The position numbers were made by a program, and so were the translations under genes. DNA of 64,000 bases from Spirochaetota bacterium (lineage in GTDB: Bacteria > Spirochaetota > UBA12135 > COTS27 > JAFLEE01): assembly GCA_017302015.1 (NCBI GenBank), contig JAFLEE010000017.1:1-64000 (forward strand), read 5' to 3'. Position 1 is the first letter of the stretch. The number at the start of each line of letters is the position of its first letter. This document shows, one piece after another, positions 13,816 to 22,938 of the stretch. The notes under the pieces were generated by a model. That model was not told where the DNA came from and did not search any database. It worked only from the letters and a program-made list of their open reading frames with translations.

Positions 13816-15657
13816 CTAATCTAAAGTCACCACCGAAAGGCTATAAGGCGCCAGTGAAATAACGCCGGACCCGACCGTGGTGGTCCGCGGATCGGTATCG
13901 AGGGGGTATTCCATCCGCAGGTGGAGATTCGTCTGGCTGTATTGGGAAGCGCGCCAAGCACCGGCATACGGCTGACCATCGACGCTCACCTGGAGGGTGC
14001 CCGCCACCGGGCATTTGTTGACGGCCCACAACCGCCGCTTGCCATCCTTGCCCAGAAGGGCCCTGGCCTGCAAGGCGGGCAGGCCGGGCGCCAATTCCGG
14101 CGATGCGCTTCGCGCCAAGTAAAGGTCGGCGTCCAGACACGCCTCCAGAAGCATTTCATAAAAAACACCGTAACTTCGCTTCTGCAAATGGCCGCCCTTG
14201 CCCGCGTAGGCCAGGCCCATGAACCCGCCCACGAAAATATGCAGGCTGGCCATTTGCACCGGACCCTCTTCCGCGGCATCAAGAATGGCGTAAAACATGT
14301 CGGCCGTGGCTAAGGTCGTCGCCATATTGAATTGCAGAGAACCGGGCACGACGACCCCCCACTCTGAAAGCAGCAGGGGCTTCCTGCCGAATATTTCGCG
14401 GTAGGCGCCCAATTGTCCGACTTCAATCCGATAAGCCGCCAGAAGGGTGCGCAACATCATCGGATCGATGGCGCCGGCGAAATCCTTCTCGCCCAGGAAC
14501 ACATAGGGGTGCATCACCACCGCATCAAAGTAAGATTCTTTTGCTAGGGCCTTCGCCCACTCATCTTTAGGGTGATCGATATTCACCGCCAATAGCACCT
14601 GCGGATCGACGGCTTTAAGCGCCCGGCAGATCGCCTTGGTTTTGGCGATATAGGCCGCCAAGTCGGGCATCGCCGAGCCGCGCTGATGGGCATCGGAATT
14701 CTCATTCCCCAATTCGATCCAAGGCACCCGGATCCCCGATGCCTTGAGCCGACGCAGGCGTTCGGCCGACTGCTCCGGCGAATCCTGGATGATATTGAAG
14801 ACTTGGATCGAAGTGATCCCGTGCTGTTTGCAAAGGGTGGCGTATGCCGGGAACCCGAAATCCCGGGTGGGCGATGCATTCCATCCACGGGGCGGGAAGG
14901 GTTCGTCCGCGGGGGGGAATTTGAAACGGTCCGTGGTGAAATCATACCAATTCGCCACCGTGCCCCCCGGGAAGCGGATGAGCGGGACGCGCCAACGCGC
15001 GATGAGCGCCTGCACCTCGGGATGGGAATAACTGAGATGGCCATCGCTGGCGAAATGGGAGTTCACCCCGAGCAGGTTGGGATCAAACGGCCGGCGCTCG
15101 GCGCTGGCGATGGAAATGCTCGCTTCGATCTTCGTCGGCACCGTGTAGGGGAACGCCTGGGATGGCGCCGGCGGTTCGAAGGCCAGGGATAAGTTGCACA
15201 CTCGGAGCGTGCCTTTGCAGCACTGCACCGCAACTTCCAACGTCATTTCCCGAGTGGGTTTATCGGGCTCGATGCGATATTTGAGGGCATAGGGCGTCCA
15301 TCCCGCGAGCGAGCCGCCCGATGATAAGTTATTGGCTTGGTAGACCCCGGGGTTGTCGACTTGGTAGATCTTGAATTTCGGGGCATGGTAGGGCGCCGAG
15401 CCGCAGACGATGTTTTCCATCCCGATGTCCCCGACCAGGTAGAAAGGACGGTTCCCGAGGGCGTCGGTCGGGATCTTCAATTGGGCTTTGATGTAATTGC
15501 TGCCATCCCCGGCGATGGTGAGCACCCCATTTTCGATTTTCGCGCCGGGGTCGATTTTCCAGCCGGGTTGTCTGAAATCCACGATGGGAAGGTCGGCGGC
15601 CCATGCCGTACAGAACATGAGCAAGAGGATCCCTATGGGCGCGTTTTGTCTCGGCAT
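13816..15657 (-). CDS. GH51-like secreted glycoside hydrolase
   Basis: This 613-residue protein has a signal peptide ending near residue 20 (MFCTAWA), a beta-rich N-terminal domain to about residue 180, then a TIM barrel. Clan-A features of arabinofuranosidase-type enzymes are visible: IRFPGGTVANWYDF near 228-241, acid/base Glu319 in WIELGNENS and nucleophile Glu432 in LLLSEWGVV. A C-terminal beta domain follows. GGAG before the ATG at 15657 supports the start. The substrate is probably a plant or algal polysaccharide; the exact specificity is not readable. It is encoded next to a PHP metallohydrolase and an AraC regulator on the same strand. Confidence 0.72.
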   Translation of the reverse strand: MPRQNAPIGILLLMFCTAWAADLPIVDFRQPGWKIDPGAKIENGVLTIAGDGSNYIKAQLKIPTDALGNRPFYLVGDIGMENIVCGSAPYHAPKFKIYQVDNPGVYQANNLSSGGSLAGWTPYALKYRIEPDKPTREMTLEVAVQCCKGTLRVCNLSLAFEPPAPSQAFPYTVPTKIEASISIASAERRPFDPNLLGVNSHFASDGHLSYSHPEVQALIARWRVPLIRFPGGTVANWYDFTTDRFKFPPADEPFPPRGWNASPTRDFGFPAYATLCKQHGITSIQVFNIIQDSPEQSAERLRRLKASGIRVPWIELGNENSDAHQRGSAMPDLAAYIAKTKAICRALKAVDPQVLLAVNIDHPKDEWAKALAKESYFDAVVMHPYVFLGEKDFAGAIDPMMLRTLLAAYRIEVGQLGAYREIFGRKPLLLSEWGVVVPGSLQFNMATTLATADMFYAILDAAEEGPVQMASLHIFVGGFMGLAYAGKGGHLQKRSYGVFYEMLLEACLDADLYLARSASPELAPGLPALQARALLGKDGKRRLWAVNKCPVAGTLQVSVDGQPYAGAWRASQYSQTNLHLRMEYPLDTDPRTTTVGSGVISLAPYSLSVVTLD

Positions 15658-15717
15658 GGAGGCTCCAATTTCGGGTTTAGTTGGGTTGCATCCCACGGTC
15701 TGGCCTAGCAGGTTGCG

Positions 15718-17550
15718 TCAAAACGAAGGGGCCCCATCCCCGACCCAAATGGGGCTGGACCAGGCGCGATGCCCATCCTCTTGGGTGATTCGCACCCCAT
15801 AATAGCCGCGCCCGGCGTGGGAACGCTTCATCTCGATATATTCATTCTTCGGGTTTTCTTTCAGGATCGGCGCGCCATTAAAAAGGATCTCGACTTCTTT
15901 GATCGCCGCTTCGCCGATCGCCCGCATGGTGAGTTCATTCGGTGTCGCGGGGGAGCATTCCCCGCCCATTGGGGCGCCGTTCACACTGAAATCAAGCAGG
16001 ATCCTGGCGCCGGTCGTCCCGTAGCATTGTCGGGCATAGAGCCCGTCGAAAATCGCTTCACGGGTGAGCGCCGGTGAGAGCACGCAGGCGAGTCCCCCGC
16101 CCTCGTGGGTCCGGTTGCCCTGGCCGGGGCGACCGATGTGGCAATCGGTGCCGGCGATGACCCCGAGTTTCTGGCCAGATGCCCATGCGATGTCGACCGA
16201 ACCCCCATTGCCCGTTTCCGAACTTCCCCAGCCGCTGTAAATCTCCACCAGGCGCTGGGCCGGGCCCTTGGCTTTCTCCCAATCCGCTTGGGATAGGAAT
16301 TTAGGATGGTGGGGAATGGCGAGGTAGGGGAAGCCTTCCTTTTCCAAGCGATCATAGAGACCTCTCGGGGTTTGGCAACCGTCATGGTCGGAAGGGAGAC
16401 AAACGCCTCGGGAACCCCGAAAGTAGATGTTGATGTGGGGGTTCCCCGTCCACTCGTAACCTAACAAAGTGACGAACCGCGCTGGCCGCTGGTGTCGTTC
16501 GGCCGCATCCATGGCCATCATCCAACGCGCGGTGGAAGGATGCACGATGCTCGGAAGCCGCTCTTCAAAGTGATCCGACAAGGCAGCGAAATCGAGCCCC
16601 AGGGAATCCCGCGAGAATTCGTACGCCTCATCGGCAGTGCGGATCCCGTCGGAGAGTTCCGTATGGGCGTGGATCTCGCCGAAAAATACGTGATTTTTCC
16701 CGCTCCAAGGGCCCTCGACCCAGGGATTGCTGCGTCCACCGAGTCCATTTTTCGCATTCCGGGCGATCGCGAAACGGTAACCGGGCTTCTCCTGAATCTC
16801 CACGGTGGGCGGCCGCGCCTCGTTCACCTCGTTTTGAACGAGATCCATGAGGACGGCCTTTGGCGCCTTCGTCGCCTCTGGGGATCGACCCGGGGCCATG
16901 ACGCGGTAACCCCGAGCCACCCCGGCCGTCACGACTATTTTGGGATGGGGAAGGACGGGGGCGTAGACCCCGTCTCCTTTTTGATCGATCGCCACGTTGA
17001 AATGGTAGGTGCCGCTGAAATCGATGGGGAGGGCCCCCAGCCCGATCGGGTCACCGATGACGAGATCCACCCGCCCGCCGGGAGCGAGGGGCCGATCGAG
17101 GATGACGAGATCGATGGCGGTATGCACCGAACCGCAGCAGGTGATCGTGCCCTCGACGCGGCTTTCCCCGGTCGCGGTCGCGCTGATTTGGCTCGAGATG
17201 TAGCCGGGGTAGGTTTGGGGGGATTTGCGGAGGAAAAAGGTGGTGTTGTCCCGTTCTTGGGCGATCCCTCCCCAGAATTGAGGGAGGAGCACCGTGAGGT
17301 GGCCCCCCACCGCGATCTCGGCCTCCATGTGGATCAGGATCCGCAGCGTGTGGCGCTCGCCCGATGCGATTTCCCCAGGTTCGGCGTGGGCCACGGCAGG
17401 AAAGCCGGTTTGGGCCAGGAGTCGTCGCCAAAGATCACGCAGGGCTCCCCGTTCCCAAACACGCTCATGTTCCGCAGACCCCAGGGAACTGGTGACCATG
17501 GCCGGCATCATCCCGAAATGGGTGAACGCCGTCCGCTTTCCTTCGACCAT
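15718..17550 (-). CDS. CehA/McbA-like PHP-domain metallohydrolase
   Basis: This 610-residue protein has a beta-rich N-terminal half and a C-terminal PHP-type hydrolase domain. The metal-site motifs are FFGEIHAHTELSDG, FAALSDHFEE, IPHHPKF and GTDCHIGRPG. The pattern fits the CehA/McbA and DUF3604-related metallohydrolases. No signal peptide is apparent. Related proteins are phosphoesterases or hydrolases of unknown natural substrate. It is transcribed with the AraC gene upstream and the GH51-like gene downstream, so a role in glycan use is possible but unproven. Confidence 0.72.
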   Translation of the reverse strand: MVEGKRTAFTHFGMMPAMVTSSLGSAEHERVWERGALRDLWRRLLAQTGFPAVAHAEPGEIASGERHTLRILIHMEAEIAVGGHLTVLLPQFWGGIAQERDNTTFFLRKSPQTYPGYISSQISATATGESRVEGTITCCGSVHTAIDLVILDRPLAPGGRVDLVIGDPIGLGALPIDFSGTYHFNVAIDQKGDGVYAPVLPHPKIVVTAGVARGYRVMAPGRSPEATKAPKAVLMDLVQNEVNEARPPTVEIQEKPGYRFAIARNAKNGLGGRSNPWVEGPWSGKNHVFFGEIHAHTELSDGIRTADEAYEFSRDSLGLDFAALSDHFEERLPSIVHPSTARWMMAMDAAERHQRPARFVTLLGYEWTGNPHINIYFRGSRGVCLPSDHDGCQTPRGLYDRLEKEGFPYLAIPHHPKFLSQADWEKAKGPAQRLVEIYSGWGSSETGNGGSVDIAWASGQKLGVIAGTDCHIGRPGQGNRTHEGGGLACVLSPALTREAIFDGLYARQCYGTTGARILLDFSVNGAPMGGECSPATPNELTMRAIGEAAIKEVEILFNGAPILKENPKNEYIEMKRSHAGRGYYGVRITQEDGHRAWSSPIWVGDGAPSF

Positions 17551-17632
17551 CTTCCGCCCCCGTTCAAGTCGGCCGCGCCCCGCGGGCCGCCCTGGTTGAT
17601 GGTTGAGTTATAGCCCTTCGGGGGATCTCCGT

Positions 17633-18511
17633 CTATGGTTTTTTTGCGGCCAATGGGGTAAAAAATGCGGTTGGCCCTTCCCGCGGCGTGAAATGGCTCC
17701 GAAATTCACCCGGGGAAACGCCGAATTGCCGCTTGAAGACTTTTGAAAAATGCGACCGGTCTTCGAAGCCGGTTTGCGCGGCGACGGCCCCCAACGTCTC
17801 TCCTCCCGCGGTGAGGAGCCCCTTGGCTTTTTCGAGCCTCGATAGGGTCAGGTAATTCTTGGGGCTCATCCCGAATCGCTGTTTGAACCGCATGGCGAAA
17901 TAGGCCCGGGTCCAGCCGTGGGGCGTGGGGAGGGTTTCCAAGACCTTCTCCTCCCCCAAACGTCGGTTGAGGTCGTTCAAATAGTCTTCGTAGCCCGATA
18001 GTTGGTGGAGACGGTCGAGCAAACGTTCGAGCAATCCGGGGAACTCGCCGAGCGCCGAGTAGACCAAGCCCTTGATGCGCAGCGAGGCCCCGGCGGTGAA
18101 ACGCGGGCAGGGGTTCGGCGCGGGGCAGGAGAGCACCTCGACGCCTCGGAGGAGGTCGAGGCCCTGGTAGGTCAAGTGGAAACGCGCATAGCGCTTCAAG
18201 AGACCGCGGGGGCTCTTGATCTCGATCGCGGAGGGGCCGAGGAGGTACATCCGGCCCGCATGGAGCCGATGGGTCGCCCCGTTGAGGCGGACTTCCCCGC
18301 GTCCTTCGAGGATGATGTGGATCTTGGCGATCGGGTCGTAGGATTGAAGCCGCTCTTCCCGGGCGCAGCGCACTTCACCGAATTGGTCGAGCCTGAGGAT
18401 CGCCTCGTTCAGGGCCCGATCGTGGAAACCCAGCAGCGGGGTGAGCGAAACCTCGGGGTGATCCCTCAATCTGGGATCCGGGAGGGAATTTAATGAGAAT
18501 ACCCGCTTCAT
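17633..18511 (-). CDS. AraC-family transcriptional regulator
   Basis: This 292-residue protein has an N-terminal cupin-like sensor region (HIILEGRGEVRLNGATHRLH) and two C-terminal helix-turn-helix units (RAYFAMRFKQRFGMSPKNYL and TGFEDRSHFSKVFKRQFGVSP). It is encoded just upstream, same strand, of the metallohydrolase and the GH51-like enzyme, so it probably activates them in response to a sugar. The effector is unknown. Confidence 0.88.
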   Translation of the reverse strand: MKRVFSLNSLPDPRLRDHPEVSLTPLLGFHDRALNEAILRLDQFGEVRCAREERLQSYDPIAKIHIILEGRGEVRLNGATHRLHAGRMYLLGPSAIEIKSPRGLLKRYARFHLTYQGLDLLRGVEVLSCPAPNPCPRFTAGASLRIKGLVYSALGEFPGLLERLLDRLHQLSGYEDYLNDLNRRLGEEKVLETLPTPHGWTRAYFAMRFKQRFGMSPKNYLTLSRLEKAKGLLTAGGETLGAVAAQTGFEDRSHFSKVFKRQFGVSPGEFRSHFTPREGPTAFFTPLAAKKP

Positions 18512-18638
18512 GTTCCGTGGCCCCGAACCATCGATTCAGGGTCCCGGGTGAACGATACCCTTCGGCGGTCGGTTCTTCAACCCGGAGGCGGAATCGATGA
18601 AATGGCATTCTCAGTGGCGAAATATGGGTGACACGCGC

Positions 18639-19067
18639 TTAACGACTCGCGGGCGCGACCGCTTCCGGCTTCGCCTTCCCGAATACCAGCACCGTTTCCC
18701 CGGGAAGTTTCTGGATCCGTTGGATCCGCGCGTCGTTCTTCCCCCAATCGACGGCCCAGGTGAAGGAAACCTTGTCCCCCGGAGCGATGTTCGAAAGCGA
18801 GACTCCGCGGGCGAGGTCGAACGGCATGGTCATGGCGTTCATGCCGACGCGTTCGCCGAAGGAATCGACGAAGTCGTGGATGGCCTCGTGGCGGATCATG
18901 ACCGGCTGGCCGCTGCGCTCGGGAAGCGCCGACACGATGCCGCGCATCTCATAGGATCGTGCGGGGACCTTCGGAGCCTTGTCCGCATGCGTCGGGCGGT
19001 TGCAGGAGAACACCGTTAGGGCCGAGAGCGCCAAGACCGCGGTTCGGAGGATTTTTTGGGGGGGCAT
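18639..19067 (-). CDS. CusF-like copper-binding lipoprotein
   Basis: This 142-residue protein has a lipoprotein signal ending in ALTVFSC near residue 22. It contains a CusF-type domain: YEMRGIVSALP, MIRHEAIHDFV, the Met-rich loop GMNAMTMPFDL, and IAPGDKVSFTW. CusF-type proteins bind Cu(I)/Ag(I) in the periplasm through Met/His/Trp residues. The ATG at 19067 follows AGGAT. It is the last gene of a minus-strand series that starts with a Spy-like protein and an ECF sigma factor, so envelope copper stress is the likely setting. Confidence 0.8.
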   Translation of the reverse strand: MPPQKILRTAVLALSALTVFSCNRPTHADKAPKVPARSYEMRGIVSALPERSGQPVMIRHEAIHDFVDSFGERVGMNAMTMPFDLARGVSLSNIAPGDKVSFTWAVDWGKNDARIQRIQKLPGETVLVFGKAKPEAVAPASR

Positions 19068-19155
19068 GGGATATCCTGGGCGGGCGGCTCGCACCGGGCG
19101 CAAGCGGCCCTCAGTCAAGGCAAGTATACCGCGTGTCGGCGGCGGATTCCATCGA

Positions 19156-19554
19156 TCAGCGGCGGTGCATCCCCCCCATCCCTGGGGCCATTTTCCGAAT
19201 CAAAGAAACCTCCATCTGGCCGTTGGACAATGGGCGTCCCGCGGCGAAAAGGTGGTCGCCCTCCCTGATCTCCGAGGGGGAACCCCATCCTTCGATCCGC
19301 GTCGAGGCCGAGAGGATCAACTCCTTTTCCCAGCGGCCACGGTCGAGAACGAGGAGGCGCGATCCCTGGGCGGATTGGACTTGGCCCCGGGCGCTGTAGG
19401 CGCGGAACTCGGGGGAGCAGCCCCGGCCCTCCACGGCCCCGCAGCCCCCGGCGAGGACCCCGCGGCGTTCCCCGACCCGGTAGCCGGCGTAGAAGAGCGC
19501 AATGCCGAAGCCTGTGAGCGCAAAGAGAACGGAGACGATTTTGACGATCTTCAT
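19156..19554 (-). CDS. membrane-anchored protein of unknown function
   Basis: This 132-residue protein has one N-terminal hydrophobic segment (MKIVKIVSVLFALTGFGIAL) and a soluble region that looks like a small beta-barrel (RGQVQSAQGSRLLVLD, IREGDHLFAAGRPL). It ends in a Met/His/Arg-rich tail (KMAPGMGGMHRR) that may bind metal. The ATG overlaps the stop of the preceding gene by four bases. It is unrecognised; operon position suggests a part in the metal or envelope-stress response led by the ECF sigma factor. Confidence 0.6.
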   Translation of the reverse strand: MKIVKIVSVLFALTGFGIALFYAGYRVGERRGVLAGGCGAVEGRGCSPEFRAYSARGQVQSAQGSRLLVLDRGRWEKELILSASTRIEGWGSPSEIREGDHLFAAGRPLSNGQMEVSLIRKMAPGMGGMHRR

Positions 19555-19940
19555 CGGGAGGGCTCCATGGCCCATCGGGGGCCGCTGCGGAGGAAAAAGA
19601 TGGCGGCGAGGGCCAGGATGCCCAGCGATACCGGGGGAAGGAAGGGCGCCCATTCTTCCACGAGATAGGAAGGAAGATCCGCCCCCAGGGAGCCGGAGAA
19701 TGCGAACAGGGAACGGAGTGCTTCCCATTCCAGGCCGCGGACCATCGAGGCGGCGAGGCCGATGAAGTACATCGAAGCCGCGAAGATCCAAAGGGCGAAA
19801 TGGCGACGGAGGTGAAGATGGAAACGCGCGAGGACCATCTCGAGGCCGATCCGGAAGTGCCCCCCGCTTGAGATCTTCGGTGGCGGGAAGAGTATCTGCG
19901 ATACGGATTTCGCAGGGCCCTGGTTCTTGGTTGATTTCAA
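19551..19940 (-). CDS. small two-helix membrane protein
   Basis: The core has two membrane segments (FALWIFAASMYFIGLAASMV and FLPPVSLGILALAAIFFL). A TTG at 19940 overlaps the sigma-factor stop by four bases and gives 129 residues; ATG 19838 (MVLARFHLHLRRH) gives 95 residues with a His/Arg-rich start. It lies directly after an ECF sigma gene, where anti-sigma factors are usual, but no zinc-finger anti-sigma motif is visible. Function unknown. Confidence 0.55.
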   Translation of the reverse strand: MKSTKNQGPAKSVSQILFPPPKISSGGHFRIGLEMVLARFHLHLRRHFALWIFAASMYFIGLAASMVRGLEWEALRSLFAFSGSLGADLPSYLVEEWAPFLPPVSLGILALAAIFFLRSGPRWAMEPSR

Positions 19941-20479
19941 GTTGGGTTCCCCCCTTCGCAATGTTCTCGGTAGAGCGTCTCGAGCGCTTTTCGGCTCCGA
20001 TGGAGGCGAACCCTCAGGTGGCCAGGCGTGAGATCGAGCACCTGGGCGCATTCCGCGTCGGTGAGGCCGCCCAGGTACTTCATCTCGAGGAGATCGCCCA
20101 GTGCGGGTTCCATCCGCTTCCATTGCCTTTCCAGGCACTCGGTGGCCTCGCGGGCGATCAGCCGATCTAAAAAAGAGGGCGCGCTTTCGTCGGGGAGGGA
20201 TTCGATCGCGGAAGGCGTTCGGTCTGCCTCGTCTTCGGTGGGGCGGAGGAAGCGGAAGCGTTCCCGGTGGCGGTCGACCAGCAGGCGCCGCGCCGTGGTG
20301 AAGAGCCACGCTCGCTCCTTGCCTTCATCGATTTCTCCGATGTTCCGAACCAAGCGAAGCATGCTCTCGGAAAGGAGATCCCGCGCCTCGTCGCCATCCG
20401 GGAGACGCCTCGTCAAATAGCCCAAAAGCGGCCCGCTCTGGTCGCGCCACGCCCGATAGAGACGGCCGGTATCGGACAT
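19937..20479 (-). CDS. ECF-type RNA polymerase sigma factor
   Basis: This 180-residue protein has region 2 (LLSESMLRLVRNIGEIDEGKERAWLFTTARRLLVDRHR in parts) and region 4 (MEPALGDLLEMKYLGGL, DAECAQVLDLTPGHLRVRLH). It directly follows a Spy-like Cys-rich protein and precedes two membrane proteins and a CusF-like lipoprotein on the same strand. This gene order resembles ECF systems tuned to envelope metal stress. The sensor is not identified; the Spy-like protein is a candidate. Confidence 0.88.
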   Translation of the reverse strand: MSDTGRLYRAWRDQSGPLLGYLTRRLPDGDEARDLLSESMLRLVRNIGEIDEGKERAWLFTTARRLLVDRHRERFRFLRPTEDEADRTPSAIESLPDESAPSFLDRLIAREATECLERQWKRMEPALGDLLEMKYLGGLTDAECAQVLDLTPGHLRVRLHRSRKALETLYREHCEGGNPT

Positions 20480-20497
20480 AGCGCGGCTGATGCGGGA

Positions 20498-21025
20498 TCA
20501 GCGGTTGGGGCAAGCCGAGGGGCCTCGACCGCAATCATTCGTGGCCCCGCCCTGGGCGCGGGGGCAGGGTTTGGCCGGGTTCATCCCCGCGAGCCAGGCG
20601 CTCCGTTGGGCCGGGGTGAGGATCTTGGCGATGGCGTCTTGGTGGGCGAGGGCTTGTTCACGGCATTCGGCGCGAAGTTTCTGGAAGGCATCGAGGTTTT
20701 TTCGGTATTCCGCCCACGCCTTGTCACCGCTGGGGTTGGCGGGCACCAGGGCCGCGCGGGCGGTGGAGACTTTTTGGCATTGGGACGCGCGCTTGGTGTC
20801 CCGAGCCTTTTCCAATGCCTCGACCTTCGCGCGTTGTTCCGCGCTGAGGGTGCTCTGTACCGAGTCGGGGAGAGTCGTCGCGCGGCATTGGCCGCCGACG
20901 CGCTGATTCATCCCGCATCCCCCTCCTTGACCGGGGCCCCTGCCCATGCCGCATCCCGCGGAGAGAAACGGAGCGGCGAGGAGGGAGGTCATCAGGATGG
21001 GGAGGACAAACTTCATGCGCTTCAT
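20498..21025 (-). CDS. Spy/CpxP-like Cys-rich periplasmic protein
   Basis: This 175-residue protein has a signal ending in FLSAGC, probably a lipobox. A helical region follows with two LTxxQ-like motifs (TLSAEQRAKVEALEKA and ILTPAQRSAWLAGM), the hallmark of Spy/CpxP and heavy-metal-sensor proteins. Unusually many cysteines flank it (CGMGRG, GGCGMNQ, CPRAQGG, NDCGRG, SACPNR). AGGAG before the ATG supports the start. It lies 18 bases upstream of an ECF sigma gene. A periplasmic metal-binding or folding-stress sensor is likely. Confidence 0.75.
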   Translation of the reverse strand: MKRMKFVLPILMTSLLAAPFLSAGCGMGRGPGQGGGCGMNQRVGGQCRATTLPDSVQSTLSAEQRAKVEALEKARDTKRASQCQKVSTARAALVPANPSGDKAWAEYRKNLDAFQKLRAECREQALAHQDAIAKILTPAQRSAWLAGMNPAKPCPRAQGGATNDCGRGPSACPNR

Positions 21026-21130
21026 GGGGAGAACTCCTGTATTTTGCCATTGTTGGCCTGGCGATATGAGGGAGACGGGGAGGGGGGAGGGATTGTTACA
21101 AAAAAATGGCGTCTGCCCTCCGGGGCCTTC

Positions 21131-22201
21131 CTAAAAACGGAGTTCGACCGAGGCCCAGCCGCTTTGGTTCGTGGCGGCTACTAGGGAGTCGTTGGATTCA
21201 TCCCGGTAGCTTTGGTAAGCGGCGGAGAGGAAGACATTTCGCCCCAATTTATAGCGGAGCCGCACCTCCCCCTTGAGGACGCCTTCCCGTACCCGCGTCA
21301 GGGGGGAAATCGCGGCCATGGCGCCATTATGCGCCGGGCGGGCATCGTAGGTCCGATCGAGCCATGATATCGAGGCGCTGGCGAGGAGGCGCTTCCACAG
21401 GAGGGTCTCGAGACCCGCCCCGGCTTCATGCGAGAGGTGCCCATCGTAGTCGGGGACAAAGAGCCCGGTGGTCTCGAAACCCGACCGTGTCGAGACGCTT
21501 CGGCGGAATTCATAGGTCGCGGTGAACCTCAGATTGGCGAGGGGATGGAAATCAAGGTGCGCTTTCGATCGCAGGTCGAAATACGTCACGGGCGTGCCCG
21601 TGTCGGCGTAACTAGAGGAGATCACGGATTTCTCCAGATAGAGGCCGCCTCGAACGCCCGCGGACGCTTCGAGGGTGAGGGCCGTCGTCGGGTCCCAGGA
21701 GATCATCGGGGCGAACGAACAATCCGCGGTATCCAGGTCATTGGTCGGATTCGGGTAGAGAGCCCCGGCGATTTTGAAGGGAAGGTAGAAGCTCGCCTGG
21801 GGGCCGTCGAGACGAAGGAGCCAAGGAGAGCCGAGCACGATCCCCGTGAGGTAAGGATTGTCCGGATACCAGTTCAGGTTGGCGCCGAAACCCGCGGAAC
21901 CGAATCGATCCTCGGAAATGCGCCGATGTTCCCAGTTGAGGCCGACAGCCACCGCCGTGGCCGCCGTCTCCCGCAGGTAAGCCTCGACACCCAGGCTCAG
22001 CTCAAGGAGATGGCGCTCGGACTCGGCGGCCTGGGGATCGATTTTCCACCGGAACTCCCCGAGGAGTTGGTGATCCGCGAGCGCGGAGTAGTCCTGGTAG
22101 ATGTTGTTCCCGTAGCGGTAGCCGAGAGAACCGCTCACGGTGGCGAGGGTGAACGCAGGGACCATCACGAAGGCGAAGACGATGGGGAAAAGCCGTTTCA
22201 T
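21131..22201 (-). CDS. outer-membrane beta-barrel protein
   Basis: This 356-residue protein starts with a signal peptide (MKRLFPIVFAFVMVPAFTLA). Many alternating hydrophobic strands follow, such as HLLELSLGVEAYL, GLNWEHRRI and KGEVRLRYKLGRNVFLSAAY, and it ends in VELRF. The terminal aromatic residue is the usual signal for outer-membrane insertion. No specific transporter family is recognised. It follows, on the same strand, two genes of unknown function and an ECF sigma operon. Confidence 0.7.
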   Translation of the reverse strand: MKRLFPIVFAFVMVPAFTLATVSGSLGYRYGNNIYQDYSALADHQLLGEFRWKIDPQAAESERHLLELSLGVEAYLRETAATAVAVGLNWEHRRISEDRFGSAGFGANLNWYPDNPYLTGIVLGSPWLLRLDGPQASFYLPFKIAGALYPNPTNDLDTADCSFAPMISWDPTTALTLEASAGVRGGLYLEKSVISSSYADTGTPVTYFDLRSKAHLDFHPLANLRFTATYEFRRSVSTRSGFETTGLFVPDYDGHLSHEAGAGLETLLWKRLLASASISWLDRTYDARPAHNGAMAAISPLTRVREGVLKGEVRLRYKLGRNVFLSAAYQSYRDESNDSLVAATNQSGWASVELRF

Positions 22202-22227
22202 GGAGTGCTCCTGGATAAAGGGAAGAG

Positions 22228-22932
22228 TCAACGAAAATCATCCACCGCTTGGAGGAGGCGCTTGTGGGACAGGGGGCCCGACAGGGTCAGAAGAATGCGG
22301 GCGGCGCGGTCGGGATCCATTTGGTGGGTTTCGGCATGGGTGTAGAAGGCGTCGAGCCACCCCAGGGCCGGCCTGCGTTCGCTCGAGGCCGAAAGATGGG
22401 CGACGCTCTCCAGGGCCAGGCCTTTGGAGACCCCGAAACTCACGCTCAGCAGGTATGCGTCGCAGCTGGCGAAGAAGGTCCCGACCTCTTTCGGATAGCG
22501 CTGGAGGTAGGTTTGCTGGAGGGCGAGGAAATGCGGGAACGGGATCGAACCGGCCGCGAAATCGGCCAGGTAGCCGTAGACGGGGCGCTGCTCGAGGAGC
22601 GAGGACGCCCCGGCGTTGGTCGCCGCTTGCTCGCGGAAGAGCCGGGTATAATCGACGATGGCGTCGATTATGCGGCGCAATAGGGGAGGCGGGATGCGTT
22701 TCGATCGACCTTCCTCCAGTTTGAGCAGGATGGCTTGGCAGGCGAGGTCGAGGCCGGGACTTTTTTCAGCGCCAAGGGAGGGCGAATTGGATAAATAGGC
22801 GCGGAGGTCGTCGCAAGGACGGGGAGCGTCCACCGCCGCCAGCGACCAGGGAAAAAATAGAAAAAGGGAAAGGCGCAGCGCTTTCCCGGTAAAAAAGGCA
22901 GGGGCGCCAAGCGCCCCTTTGCCAGGGATCAT
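22228..22932 (-). CDS. secreted or membrane protein of unknown function
   Basis: The frame from ATG 22932 encodes 234 residues with a hydrophobic N-terminus (ALRLSLFLFFPWSLAAVDA) and a mostly helical body. No family is recognised. Its first codons are made of a strong intrinsic-terminator-like hairpin that follows the upstream gene, so either the start is further in (no good codon keeps the signal peptide) or the hairpin only attenuates. The stop is 27 bases from the barrel gene start. Confidence 0.5.
   Translation of the reverse strand: MIPGKGALGAPAFFTGKALRLSLFLFFPWSLAAVDAPRPCDDLRAYLSNSPSLGAEKSPGLDLACQAILLKLEEGRSKRIPPPLLRRIIDAIVDYTRLFREQAATNAGASSLLEQRPVYGYLADFAAGSIPFPHFLALQQTYLQRYPKEVGTFFASCDAYLLSVSFGVSKGLALESVAHLSASSERRPALGWLDAFYTHAETHQMDPDRAARILLTLSGPLSHKRLLQAVDDFR
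22891..22923 (-). terminator. intrinsic terminator or attenuator
   Basis: On the minus strand the RNA folds GGCA-(AA)-GGGGCGC-UUG-GCGCCCC-UGCC and is followed at once by UUUUUU. This 11-pair GC-rich stem with a U tract is a textbook terminator for the gene ending at 22939. It overlaps the beginning of the next reading frame. Confidence 0.75.
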
Positions 22933-22938
22933 GCCGAA

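Noticed and set aside
13730-13860. GGCGCCT and AGGCGCC arms considered as a terminator between convergent genes.
   Set aside because: The arms are 39 bases apart, partly inside the GH51-like coding end, and have no T tract.
21060-21130. T-rich stretch after the barrel gene on the minus strand considered as a terminator.
   Set aside because: Only a three-pair stem precedes the T run, too weak to call.
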